From assembly GCF_937910335.1 (NCBI RefSeq), contig NZ_CALEMX010000242.1, positions 1 to 35,307 of the forward strand: a stretch of DNA of 35,307 nt, given 5' to 3'. Both the position numbers and the translations under genes were made by a program. The stretch's first letter is position 1, and each line of letters begins with the position of its first letter. This stretch comes from an uncultured Gimesia sp. (lineage in GTDB: Bacteria > Planctomycetota > Planctomycetia > Planctomycetales > Planctomycetaceae). The notes beneath the pieces were generated by a model that was not told the DNA's origin, did not search any database, and saw nothing but the letters and a program-made list of their open reading frames with translations. This document shows positions 21,353 to 30,642 of this stretch, piece after piece.

Positions 21353-22168
21353 TTGAGAGGAAAACAGATCTTGGAATGGTGGCAAAATCTATTATTGGCG
21401 GGCGTCGGTTGTATAGCCGGTATTTTAAATGTACTGGCGGGCGGTGGTTCATTGCTGGTAATGCCGATAATGGTTTTTCTAGGTCTTGATGGTGCAGTCG
21501 CCAATGGGACAGCGCGCGTTGCCATTTTCGGGCAAAATGTTACAGCCATTGTCGGTTTCCGAAACAAGGGTTTTTCTGACTTCCGTCTCAGTCTTTCTTT
21601 GGCGCTTTGCGCACTACCCGGTACTTTACTGGGTGCATTTCTGGGATCCAAACTCAATAACATCTGGTTTAATCGTGTTTTAGCCGTGGTTATGCTGAGC
21701 GTATTGGTCACAATGATCCTGGGCAAACGTAAAAAGAAAAAGCCTGAGGTTGAACAAAAAAATCCTATTACAGAACAAAATGATTTCGATCTAGATGCGT
21801 CGGGCGTTCGAATTCCTCACACAATGACAGGGCATCTTTTGATGGTACTGGCGGGATTTTATGGTGGGTTTATTCAGGCGGGAGTTGGTTTTATCTTAAT
21901 CGCCATCATGCATAGTGTCATGAAAATTGATTTGATACGTACGAATATGCATAAAGTTTTCATTGTGGCCATTTACACCATAGCCGCCATCGGAATTTTT
22001 GCCTGGCAGGGCCGAATCTATTGGACTACCGGTTTGATCTTGATGGTGGGGATGTCCATCGGTGGCTGGATCGGCTCGAATCTGGCGGTCAAAAAAGGGG
22101 AACCTTTCATCCGTGCAGTGCTTTATATCGCTATTGTTTGTTTGTCGATCAAACTATTATTAACTTAA
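21353..22168 (+). CDS. TauE/SafE-family (sulfite exporter-like) membrane protein
   Basis: Two-half TM topology with AGILNVLAGGGSLLVMPIMVFLGLDGAVANGTARVA and GGFIQAGVGFILIA. Exact start uncertain (TTG 21353 or TTG 21371). Confidence 0.85.
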   Translation: MRGKQILEWWQNLLLAGVGCIAGILNVLAGGGSLLVMPIMVFLGLDGAVANGTARVAIFGQNVTAIVGFRNKGFSDFRLSLSLALCALPGTLLGAFLGSKLNNIWFNRVLAVVMLSVLVTMILGKRKKKKPEVEQKNPITEQNDFDLDASGVRIPHTMTGHLLMVLAGFYGGFIQAGVGFILIAIMHSVMKIDLIRTNMHKVFIVAIYTIAAIGIFAWQGRIYWTTGLILMVGMSIGGWIGSNLAVKKGEPFIRAVLYIAIVCLSIKLLLT

Positions 22169-22255
22169 CGTATATAATACATTTTATCTGATTGATTGAA
22201 TCCTTTCTGATTCAAGACCATTTTGCTTGGCAGGTAATCAAGGAAGCGTATCAAT

Positions 22256-23197
22256 ATGAGACAAGGAAGGCAAAAGATGAAATTCCTGGTTCTGATATTC
22301 CTGCTCGTGGTAAAAACGCCCGTGTGTGTGATCGCAGCCGAACCCGCTATCCAACCTGTATTTGATGCAGCGCGTTCGTATGGCTATCTGAAAAAAATCT
22401 GCCGTCTCAAATCACGTGTGAGTGGTTCCCCGGGGATGGCTGCGCAGCAAAAACTTATTTCTGAACACTTCAGAGAATTAAAGGCAAAAGTATATTTTCA
22501 GACATTTGATGCCCCTCATCCCTCAAATGGAACCCCCGTGAGGATGAACAACTTGATTGTCAGCTGGTATCCGGAAGCAAAAAAACGGATTCTCCTGGCC
22601 TGCCATTATGATACACGCCCATTTCCTGATCGAGATCGTTCACAACCACGAGGTCTCTTTATTGGCGCCAATGATGGTGCCAGCGGTGTCGCCTTCCTGA
22701 TGGAACTGGGAAACGTGATGCGCGATCTTAAAATCAGTCATGGTTATGGAGTCGATTTTGTTTTTTTTGATGGCGAAGAACTCGTCTACCGTGAAAAAGA
22801 TCCTTATTTTCTTGGTTCAAAATATTTTGCAAATCAATACAAAACGCAGACCAGGGATTTTGAATATGTGTATGGGATTCTGCTTGATATGATTGCAGAC
22901 AAGAATCTTGCGATCTATATGGAAAAAAACAGTCTCAAATATGCCCCCCAATTGACCCGGAGCCTCTGGAATGCAGCGCGTAAGACGGGCGTCAGACAAT
23001 TTATTGCCCAGGCGAAATATGAAATTCGGGATGATCATTTGCCTTTGAACGAAATTGCTCGCATTCCCACTTGTGATATTATCGACTTTGACTACCCCGC
23101 CTGGCACACCACACGGGATATTCCTCGAAACTGTTCAGGCACCAGCTTGGCAAAAGTCGGAAAAGTGCTCATTTACTGGCTGCAGAATATGCCCTGA
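22256..23197 (+). CDS. Secreted M28-family peptidase / glutaminyl-peptide cyclotransferase-like protein
   Basis: Signal-like N-terminus; zinc-site motifs LLACHYDTRPFPD, GANDGASGVAFLMELG, VDFVFFDGEEL, FLGSKYFA. Confidence 0.85.
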   Translation: MRQGRQKMKFLVLIFLLVVKTPVCVIAAEPAIQPVFDAARSYGYLKKICRLKSRVSGSPGMAAQQKLISEHFRELKAKVYFQTFDAPHPSNGTPVRMNNLIVSWYPEAKKRILLACHYDTRPFPDRDRSQPRGLFIGANDGASGVAFLMELGNVMRDLKISHGYGVDFVFFDGEELVYREKDPYFLGSKYFANQYKTQTRDFEYVYGILLDMIADKNLAIYMEKNSLKYAPQLTRSLWNAARKTGVRQFIAQAKYEIRDDHLPLNEIARIPTCDIIDFDYPAWHTTRDIPRNCSGTSLAKVGKVLIYWLQNMP

Positions 23198-23206
23198 TTG
23201 CGAAAT

Positions 23207-23235
23207 CCAGGGAGCTGCCTCTTAAATCTCCCTGG
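23207..23235 (+). terminator. Hairpin downstream of the M28 gene (possible terminator)
   Basis: Perfect 8-bp arms CCAGGGAG (23207-23214) / CTCCCTGG (23228-23235), then tgttattt. U-tract is weak. Confidence 0.5.
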
Positions 23236-23511
23236 TGTTATTTACGGAGCCATTTTTCTCTTCATTTCCGCATGACGCCAATAGCCAGAGACAAGTTCTT
23301 CTTAGCGCAACGAGTCAAGAGAGGGAATGTTCCCCAAACGCAACATTTCCGTTTATTCCAATCAGCTCAAGTTTGATTAGAAAGAAATCACTGATTGTCG
23401 GATTTTCACCATGTTTCCAGTCTGCGTCCGTCTCCAAAATAAACATCATCAAACACGTTTCATCTTAAACTGATTTTGTTAAACTAAGAATCGACGGACG
23501 GGAAGATTGGC

Positions 23512-24036
23512 TTGGTTACATTTCATACTTCAGAGGGATTTCCCCCACCACTGATCAAGGATGCAGAGATTGTGACAGATACGATTCCGGGCATTATCGT
23601 TGGAGCCTTCCTGGTTTTATTTGGTGCCGGGCTGATTCAACTACATCGGACATCCTGGTTTAACCATCAACATGATGCGGATATCGGCGACAGCGATTTA
23701 CAATTTTTCGGGAAACAATATCGCAGGCGGATGCAAACTTCGAGTCTGTTGATTCTGATCGGTTTTCTGATTGTGATCGGCGATGCCCCCTATATGCCCT
23801 GGAAAATGTATCCGGCATTATTCGGAGTGTACTGGGGAGGAATACTGCTGATCGCATTCTGGATCATCCTGAGCGCCATGGGTGATATGAGTGCGTCTCG
23901 GGTCAGGTCCACAGCAATGATCGCGCGAATCCAGGATCAACAACGACTTCTGGAGAAACAGATTATGGACTTGAAGAATAAAAAACAGAATTTAGATGAA
24001 AAGAAATCATCTCCGGAAGAGGAACAAAAACAGTAA
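23512..24036 (+). CDS. Hypothetical membrane protein with charged C-terminal coiled-coil-like tail
   Basis: Three TM-like segments then MIARIQDQQRLLEKQIMDLKNKKQNLDEKKSSPEEEQKQ. TTG start. Confidence 0.6.
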   Translation: MVTFHTSEGFPPPLIKDAEIVTDTIPGIIVGAFLVLFGAGLIQLHRTSWFNHQHDADIGDSDLQFFGKQYRRRMQTSSLLILIGFLIVIGDAPYMPWKMYPALFGVYWGGILLIAFWIILSAMGDMSASRVRSTAMIARIQDQQRLLEKQIMDLKNKKQNLDEKKSSPEEEQKQ

Positions 24037-24106
24037 TCAGGTACCGTCTAAGTTCTCTATGCTCTGTTTACCATTTTTTTCAGCGTGAGCAGTTTGATGA
24101 GGCTAC

Positions 24107-25267
24107 TTAGGAAGCAACACGCGCTTTTAATAACTCATCCGATGGTAAACGGTCATAGCCGAACATCTCGAATGCTTTTTGGTAGAGCTCGTAGATTTTC
24201 TTTTCCTGTGCAGCATCCATTTCGTATTTGTTCTGTTTATAGGATTTTTGATCCTGCAAATACGGCTGCATGTTCTTTACTAAATCATCAAAACCAGGAA
24301 GATTCAGTTGCTCGTAAACTTTTCTGAGTTCATCCACAGGATCTTCTTCGAGGTCTTCAAAACGTACCTCATGTAACTGGCCTTCCGGAACCGTTTTCCG
24401 ATCTTGCTCATAAACGTCCAGATGTCTGAGATAGATATTCGACATATCCTCTTCTAATTTTTCCATATCAAGAGGAGCAAAGCCGTTATCGCCAAACATG
24501 GTCTTTCTTAGATGAAGTGTTGAATTATAAACTTTGTACGGGTCTCGATAAATGTAAACGAACTGGGCATCAGGAAACATTTTGAGAAGAAACGGTATCC
24601 GAAACGTATGCGTGGGAGACTTTAATAAAACGCGCTTGTTTTCGCCGCCTTTGAAAGTCACTTTCTTCAGAAAATACAAAAACGTTTTTTTCCAGATCGA
24701 TTCTTCTCTGGGAGTCAGTTTATCTAACTCATAGTAACGATCGTAGACTTCTGGTTGATCGCTGAAGCCAATCGCAAGATAAGGCGACATCAAATGCAGC
24801 AGCATGATAGATGTCTCGTCTTCCTGAGGTAGATCCCATTCGACGGGCATATTGTCCATCGGACGTTGTTTCGGTATTAGCAATTTCACCACATGCTTCA
24901 GCACGGATTCTGTCAAAAGAAAGTGAGAGGGAAACAACATCGCTCCCATATTAGGATAGATGAATTTCTTATCCATTGACATCAGATTATGCAGAAGCGT
25001 TGTTCCACTTCGCCAATGTCCGATGATGAATACGGGCGGTTCCAATTTTGTTCGATTGACTTTACGGCTGAAAAACAATTTTTCTAATAAGCTGAAGCAG
25101 GAATTAGAAATACTGAGTAACCCGGAAGAAATTAAACGAGATAAGCCTGACCACCGAATTGTGGGACGCAGCCTCATCAGTTTGATGAAATTTGTGAATC
25201 CAATTCCAGACCAGACGCAAAAGGGCCCTTTGGTAGATACCGTTTTATTTTCCTGTCTTTTTGTCAT
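24107..25267 (-). CDS. Sulfotransferase family protein
   Basis: 5'-PSB loop PVFIIGHWRSGTTLLHNLMSMD; 3'-PB-like region FVYIYRDPYKVYNSTLHLRK. ATG at 25267 (MTKRQ...) preferred over the track start at 25297. Confidence 0.88.
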   Translation of the reverse strand: MTKRQENKTVSTKGPFCVWSGIGFTNFIKLMRLRPTIRWSGLSRLISSGLLSISNSCFSLLEKLFFSRKVNRTKLEPPVFIIGHWRSGTTLLHNLMSMDKKFIYPNMGAMLFPSHFLLTESVLKHVVKLLIPKQRPMDNMPVEWDLPQEDETSIMLLHLMSPYLAIGFSDQPEVYDRYYELDKLTPREESIWKKTFLYFLKKVTFKGGENKRVLLKSPTHTFRIPFLLKMFPDAQFVYIYRDPYKVYNSTLHLRKTMFGDNGFAPLDMEKLEEDMSNIYLRHLDVYEQDRKTVPEGQLHEVRFEDLEEDPVDELRKVYEQLNLPGFDDLVKNMQPYLQDQKSYKQNKYEMDAAQEKKIYELYQKAFEMFGYDRLPSDELLKARVAS

Positions 25268-25860
25268 CTGAAACGACAGTCCTACTCTATTCAACACAAG
25301 TCAGAGGGTAGCGCATCAAATTATGTCCGTACTGAGAACGCGTTGATCAATGCAACTTAGCTGAATTGTAAAGTATGTGCTATAAATTATTTCTGAGATT
25401 GTATTCTGGCAGGCAATATTGGAGAACGGCAATTTCGTTGATTTTGCACCTCAAGATCTATTTTACCTTGATTTGAACAAGGAATAGTTCAAAGGTCCTC
25501 TCATGAATTTCTTTCGACACCCCATGAGAAAGACTGGACCCACTCTTGCCCCTTAAACGGGATTGACCAAATAGAGCAGATTCAACACTCTGGAAATCGT
25601 GTATCCATAACCTCTAAATTAACTGTTTGCCCCTAATTCTACAATTAACAAGACAGAAATTGTTTGAATCGTACTGTTCCTCTATTTAAATCCAGAGAGG
25701 GAGAATCAGGGCACTTCTTTTATTTGAGAGACCAAAGAGTGAACACCAGCCTAGTGCTTTTTCAAGCTTGGAGTTGAGGGCCGAGAGTGTTGTTTACGTG
25801 CCTCGTTATTGTTCTCCCGTGATCGGGATCACCCCAAAAAATCCAAAAAATGACATGACT

Positions 25861-27393
25861 CTAGTCCAGCAAATCTCTAATCGAATGAAAATCACCTTTG
25901 AGTGACTGATAGAGCTGACGAAACACAGGGTAAGAATGGTTGTATACTTTTTTATGTTTAGGGTTTACGTTCGTACGCTCGACAACACGAATCGTAGCAG
26001 AACAGGCTTCAACCACATCCTTATAAGCCCCGGTTCCTGCTGCCGCCAGGAGAGCAACCCCATAAGCGGGCCCCTCTTCGGCATTGATTGTCACTACTTT
26101 TTGACCGTAAATGTCGGCCTGGATCTGCCGCCAGAACGGGCTTCTGGCCCCTCCCCCGGAAAGTCGGATCTCTTTCACGGGGATATTCAAGTCCTGAATG
26201 ATTTCTAAAGAATCGCGCATCGCGTATGTTGCTCCCTCAATAACTGCCCTGCTCAAATGGGAACGACCATGCCTCAGACTTAACCCGATCCAGGCAGCGC
26301 GGGCATCGGGATCCGCATGTGGTGTGCGCTCTCCTGTCAGATAAGGGAGGAAAAACAATCCTTCACTTCCAGCGGGCGCTTCGGCTGCCTGGTCAGTAAT
26401 CAGTTGATAGGGATCTACCTTCTGGCGTTTGGCGCTGGCAACCTGCTGTTCGCAGAGTTGATTGCGATACCATTGCAGACTACCTCCGGCGGAGAGCACA
26501 ACTCCCATTACGTGCCACTTATCTCGTACTGCATGACAGAACGTATGCACGCGGCCTGCGGGATCAATCTGTACTTCATCACTGTGCGCAAATACCACAC
26601 CACTGGTTCCCATCGTGGCTGAGATCACTCCTTTTTTCACAATTCCATTACCGATAGCACCAGCGGCCTGATCACCACCACCACCCACAACAGCCACGCC
26701 TTTGGAAATCCCCAACAGCCGGGCCGCAGCTTCTGTTACATGACCACTGACGTCTTCTGATTCATAAACGTCGGGTAACAAGTCTGCATCCAGTTCCAAT
26801 TTGCTCAATAAAGTTCGGCTCCATTTCCGCTGTTTGACATTCAGCAATAATGTTCCTGAAGCATCACTGACTTCGGTCGCAAATTCTCCCGTCAATCGAT
26901 ATCGAATGTAATCCTTAGGCAGTAACACTTGAACGGTTTTCGCGAAGTTCCGAGGCTCGTGATTACGCAGCCAGAGTATTTTGGGAGCCGTAAATCCTGT
27001 TAACGCTGGATTTGCCACCATGCTGATCAATTTTTTCCGACCGCCGGCACGCTGCTCGATCTCTGCACATTCCGCAGCCGTTCGCTGATCATTCCAGAGC
27101 AGGGCAGGCCGAATCACTTCGTGTTTTTTATCGAGAAAAACACTCCCGTGCATCTGCCCGCTCAACCCAATGCCTTTGACTTCGACAGGCTTAATCTTGC
27201 CTGCCTTCAATACTTTGCGAACACTTTTGATCGTCGCCTGCCACCAGTCTTCGGGATTCTGTTCCGACCAGCCTGGATGGGGGCTATAGAGTGGATATTC
27301 GATGGTCGCTGAAGCGAGAATGGTTCCATCTTCTCGCATCGCCAATGTTTTTGTTCCACTCGTTCCTATATCCACTCCCAGAAAGACTGCCAT
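25861..27393 (-). CDS. xylB: Xylulokinase (FGGY family)
   Basis: [102 protein letters not shown]. Confidence 0.94.
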   Translation of the reverse strand: MAVFLGVDIGTSGTKTLAMREDGTILASATIEYPLYSPHPGWSEQNPEDWWQATIKSVRKVLKAGKIKPVEVKGIGLSGQMHGSVFLDKKHEVIRPALLWNDQRTAAECAEIEQRAGGRKKLISMVANPALTGFTAPKILWLRNHEPRNFAKTVQVLLPKDYIRYRLTGEFATEVSDASGTLLLNVKQRKWSRTLLSKLELDADLLPDVYESEDVSGHVTEAAARLLGISKGVAVVGGGGDQAAGAIGNGIVKKGVISATMGTSGVVFAHSDEVQIDPAGRVHTFCHAVRDKWHVMGVVLSAGGSLQWYRNQLCEQQVASAKRQKVDPYQLITDQAAEAPAGSEGLFFLPYLTGERTPHADPDARAAWIGLSLRHGRSHLSRAVIEGATYAMRDSLEIIQDLNIPVKEIRLSGGGARSPFWRQIQADIYGQKVVTINAEEGPAYGVALLAAAGTGAYKDVVEACSATIRVVERTNVNPKHKKVYNHSYPVFRQLYQSLKGDFHSIRDLLD

Positions 27394-27470
27394 ACTCGTT
27401 TTCCCTCATCCTTTAGTCAGTAGATCAATCGCTGCGATCAGCAAAAGAAGTTATCTCGAAAAGATAATGA

Positions 27471-28235
27471 TCACTCTGGACAGACACAACCGATGGGTTG
27501 GACCTCGGCAATTTCGCGAACCCAAATATTGCGAAACCTTGTCTTGTTTCTATGAAATTGAAGCTGGATCGGTAGCTTCTCTGCATGAGCCGTATAAAAC
27601 GGTGGCTGATGATAGAAAGTGTTTCCTTGCAGTTCCGAATGATTTTGTACAACAACACCATTTTGAATCACAGTGATGTAGGCAGACTTTACCAGTTGTC
27701 CATACTCATTAAATCGGGGGGCCGTAAAAATGATATCGTAGGTTTGCCATTCTCCTGGTTTACGGCAGGCATTAACCATCGGTGGATATTGCTTGTAAAG
27801 CGATCCAGCCTGACCATCAAAATAAGTTTTGTTTTCATACGAATCAAGAATCTGGACTTCGTATTTCCCCATCAGAAACACACCACTATTTCCGCGGCCT
27901 TGCCCGCTGCCTTCAATTTTTTCTGGCGTGGCCCATTCCAGATGTAACTGGCAGTCACCAAATGATTGCTTGGTTTCGATGCTTTTATTGGTGGTAATTG
28001 CGTAACCGTCCTGAATTTTCCATTGATCGCCGTCTTTCCATTGATCCAGATTTTTTCCATTGAACAAAACAATCGCATCGGAAGGTGCCTGGTTTGGATT
28101 GGCTGTGACAATCGTTGGCTCTTTCCAAATCAAACCATTCTTGTATTCTTCTACCAGGTTCCCATAGGTGTGATAAGCGGTTCCCAGAAAAACAATCGCC
28201 ACTAAAAATTGAAATTTGCTTCGCCAGACTTTCAT
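27471..28235 (-). CDS. DUF1080 (3-keto-disaccharide hydrolase-like) domain protein, signal sequence
   Basis: AIVLFNGKNLDQWKDGDQWKIQDGYAIT, GQGRGNSGVFLMGKYEVQILDSYENKTY, RFRNIWVREI. Confidence 0.9.
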   Translation of the reverse strand: MKVWRSKFQFLVAIVFLGTAYHTYGNLVEEYKNGLIWKEPTIVTANPNQAPSDAIVLFNGKNLDQWKDGDQWKIQDGYAITTNKSIETKQSFGDCQLHLEWATPEKIEGSGQGRGNSGVFLMGKYEVQILDSYENKTYFDGQAGSLYKQYPPMVNACRKPGEWQTYDIIFTAPRFNEYGQLVKSAYITVIQNGVVVQNHSELQGNTFYHQPPFYTAHAEKLPIQLQFHRNKTRFRNIWVREIAEVQPIGCVCPE

Positions 28236-28334
28236 AAGATTATCCTGTTCTTTTTGCTATAAATAATTTTGGGTATGAATCAAGAGATGCCCGTCTTTCT
28301 CAACTGTACTCTTCAGAAGTATTTCACCTTACGA

Positions 28335-29102
28335 TTAATAATCCAGGCTAGCTCCGCCTTCGGCTTCGATCGCCTGACCGGTAAGAAAGCTGGAATCTTC
28401 CGTCGCCAGAAACAGTGCCAATCGCCCCATTTCTTCAATCGTTCCCATACGTTTAAAAACCTGGAGATCAGCAACTCGCTTCAAGGCGGTCTCCGCATCC
28501 GGGAGGGTGGCAGCCCAGTCGCGCATCAGGGGAGTATCGATGTTACTGGGCAAAATTGCATTCACGCGAACCCCGACTTCCCCCAGTTCAATGGCCAATG
28601 ATTTCGTAAAGCTGACCTGAGCGCCTTTGGTTGAACAATAGGCGGTCGAATGATGTTGACCTAACACAGCCGTCATCGACGACATGTTGATGATGGTCCC
28701 TTTGGTTTTGCGCAGATGAGGTAATGCATACTTCGCTCCGGCAAACGTGCTGAGAAAGTTCACGCGCATCAACTCTTCCATCTCTTCGATGCTGGTTTCT
28801 TCCAGTGACATCGCGGCCGGGTGTACCCCCGCATTATTGATGATGCAATCCAGTCTGCCAAATTGGTCCACCACCATTTCGACAGCAGATAAAATCTGTT
28901 GATGATCGCCGACATCGCATTGAATATATATGGCTCTGCCGGGTCCTTTTTCATTCAATTCGCGTGCTAAATTCTGGCCAGCGTGAATGCCCCTCGCTAG
29001 AATTGCGACCAGACCGCCTTCTTCACAAAAAACGCGCGAGCAACCTTCGCCAATCCCTTTACTGCCGCCGGTGACAATCACGGCACGATCTTTAAATCTC
29101 AT
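28335..29102 (-). CDS. SDR-family oxidoreductase
   Basis: VIVTGGSKGIGEGCSRVF, IINNAGVHP, YCSTKGAQVSFTKSLAIELG, SSFLTGQAIEAEGG. ATG at 29102 with GGGGGA SD preferred over 29174. Confidence 0.93.
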   Translation of the reverse strand: MRFKDRAVIVTGGSKGIGEGCSRVFCEEGGLVAILARGIHAGQNLARELNEKGPGRAIYIQCDVGDHQQILSAVEMVVDQFGRLDCIINNAGVHPAAMSLEETSIEEMEELMRVNFLSTFAGAKYALPHLRKTKGTIINMSSMTAVLGQHHSTAYCSTKGAQVSFTKSLAIELGEVGVRVNAILPSNIDTPLMRDWAATLPDAETALKRVADLQVFKRMGTIEEMGRLALFLATEDSSFLTGQAIEAEGGASLDY

Positions 29103-29292
29103 GTTTCCCCCAATGGAGATATTCCACTGAATCCGAGTCGGAATCAACGATAGATACCTGTTCTGGTTAGCCATTTACGGTAACAATTACCGAGAGGGAA
29201 TTCCAATCAAACGCTGAAATGAATTCTCAGACATTGATTAAATTAATGAGCTTTATTTTCCCGACGTTGTGCAAGAGATCATCAAGCAGTGA

Positions 29293-30264
29293 TTACAGTT
29301 GCGATCCGAGACGTAATATTTCGGGAAGTTCGGCCAGATTCAAATTGCCACCACTCAGGACCGCAACTACGGTTTTGCCTTGAAACCGATCTTGATTTTT
29401 CAAGATTGCAGCCAGAGCTGCTGCACCTGCCCCTTCGACCAGATTGTGAGTTTCTTTCATAATATGATAGGCGGCGATACGCATTTCATCTTCACTGACG
29501 AGTAGAAAGTCATCTACGACCGATTTCATAATTTCTTGAGTCAGTTCAGCGGATGAACGTGTGGCGACCCCTTCGGCCCAGGTTAGAGCCGACTCAGTTG
29601 TCTGCATCGAACCTGCTTTCCATGAGAGCTGATTCGCTGGCGCATTCTCGGCTCCGACGCCGATAATTTCGGTTGAAGGATTCAAGTGTCTGGCAACGAT
29701 TCCTGTTCCACAGACACCACTTCCCATGCCTACTGGAACAACAATCACATCGGGTGTTTTCAACTTTTCAAAAATCTCAATCGCCTGAGTCCCCACGCCG
29801 GCAATCAGCTTAGGCTCGTTTCCGGAATGCACGTAACGTCTTTTTCCATCAACCAACACTTGCTCTAAATACTGTTTTGCTTCATCAAAGTCTTCGCCCT
29901 GTTCAATGATTTCTGCTCCTAGTAATTTGATCGCGCGCACTTTATCGGGGTTATTATTTTTCGGAACCACGATCGTACATTTCACACCAAACTTGCGAGC
30001 CGCATACGCGAGAGACTGGCCATGATTTCCCGTCGAACATCCCATGATTCCGGCCTGACGTTCTGCTTCTGAAAGCGTGCCAACCAGATTAATTCCCCCC
30101 CTGACTTTAAATGCTCCCACCGGTTGGTAGTTTTCATGCTTTAAATAGAATTTCGTGCCCGTTAATAAACTCAAACCCGGCCATTCATAGAGCGGGGTTG
30201 GGGATAAGACCTGACGAACATGAGTGACGGCTTCCTGTACATCCTGAAAAGTAGGGGGCTGCAT
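29293..30264 (-). CDS. Threonine/serine dehydratase-like PLP enzyme (fold type II)
   Basis: KHENYQPVGAFKVRGGINLV (PLP lysine), STGNHGQSLAYAARKFGVKCTIVVP, VAVLSGGNLN. Confidence 0.9.
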   Translation of the reverse strand: MQPPTFQDVQEAVTHVRQVLSPTPLYEWPGLSLLTGTKFYLKHENYQPVGAFKVRGGINLVGTLSEAERQAGIMGCSTGNHGQSLAYAARKFGVKCTIVVPKNNNPDKVRAIKLLGAEIIEQGEDFDEAKQYLEQVLVDGKRRYVHSGNEPKLIAGVGTQAIEIFEKLKTPDVIVVPVGMGSGVCGTGIVARHLNPSTEIIGVGAENAPANQLSWKAGSMQTTESALTWAEGVATRSSAELTQEIMKSVVDDFLLVSEDEMRIAAYHIMKETHNLVEGAGAAALAAILKNQDRFQGKTVVAVLSGGNLNLAELPEILRLGSQL

Positions 30265-30487
30265 GATTTACCTGGCTCATTTAAATTTGGGACGGGAACA
30301 TTCTTTTGGGAATGACACACGACTGAAGTTGAAGTTCGTCATAAAATCATCCTTTGTCAAGTTCTGAAACGCACGATTTCAATATCAATCAGGAGATCCC
30401 ATTGTTGCGTGTGATCTAAACGCCTGCTATCATTGTAATAAAGGTTTGCAGTGAGAGAACACACTACCGATCACGATGATCCTGCCT

Positions 30488-30513
30488 GCCAGACTTTGGT
30501 AGTCTGGCTACCG
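30488..30513. repeat. Overlapping inverted repeats (REP-like candidate)
   Basis: GCCAGACT (30488-30495)-TTGGT-AGTCTGGC (30501-30508), perfect 8-bp arms; overlapping GGTAG (30499-30503)-TCTGG-CTACC (30509-30513). Confidence 0.5.
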
Positions 30514-30642
30514 TTAACTCGAATCGTTACGGATTGGTATCACCAAACCAGAGTTTCATGCGTTTGATGTACCAGGAATTCCGGGCTGTGACAACGTCTT
30601 CCCCGGTACTTCACTCGTATCCCCTGCTGAGGGCAAGTTTTC

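Noticed and set aside
23235-23468. 77-aa + strand ORF after the M28 gene
   Set aside because: Ser/Phe-rich, no recognisable motif, and it begins at the last base of a hairpin; likely chance.
25530-25640. Possible IS3-type insertion end (TGGACCCACTC...) in the sulfotransferase-xylB gap
   Set aside because: No transposase fragment, no paired terminal repeat or target duplication could be identified.
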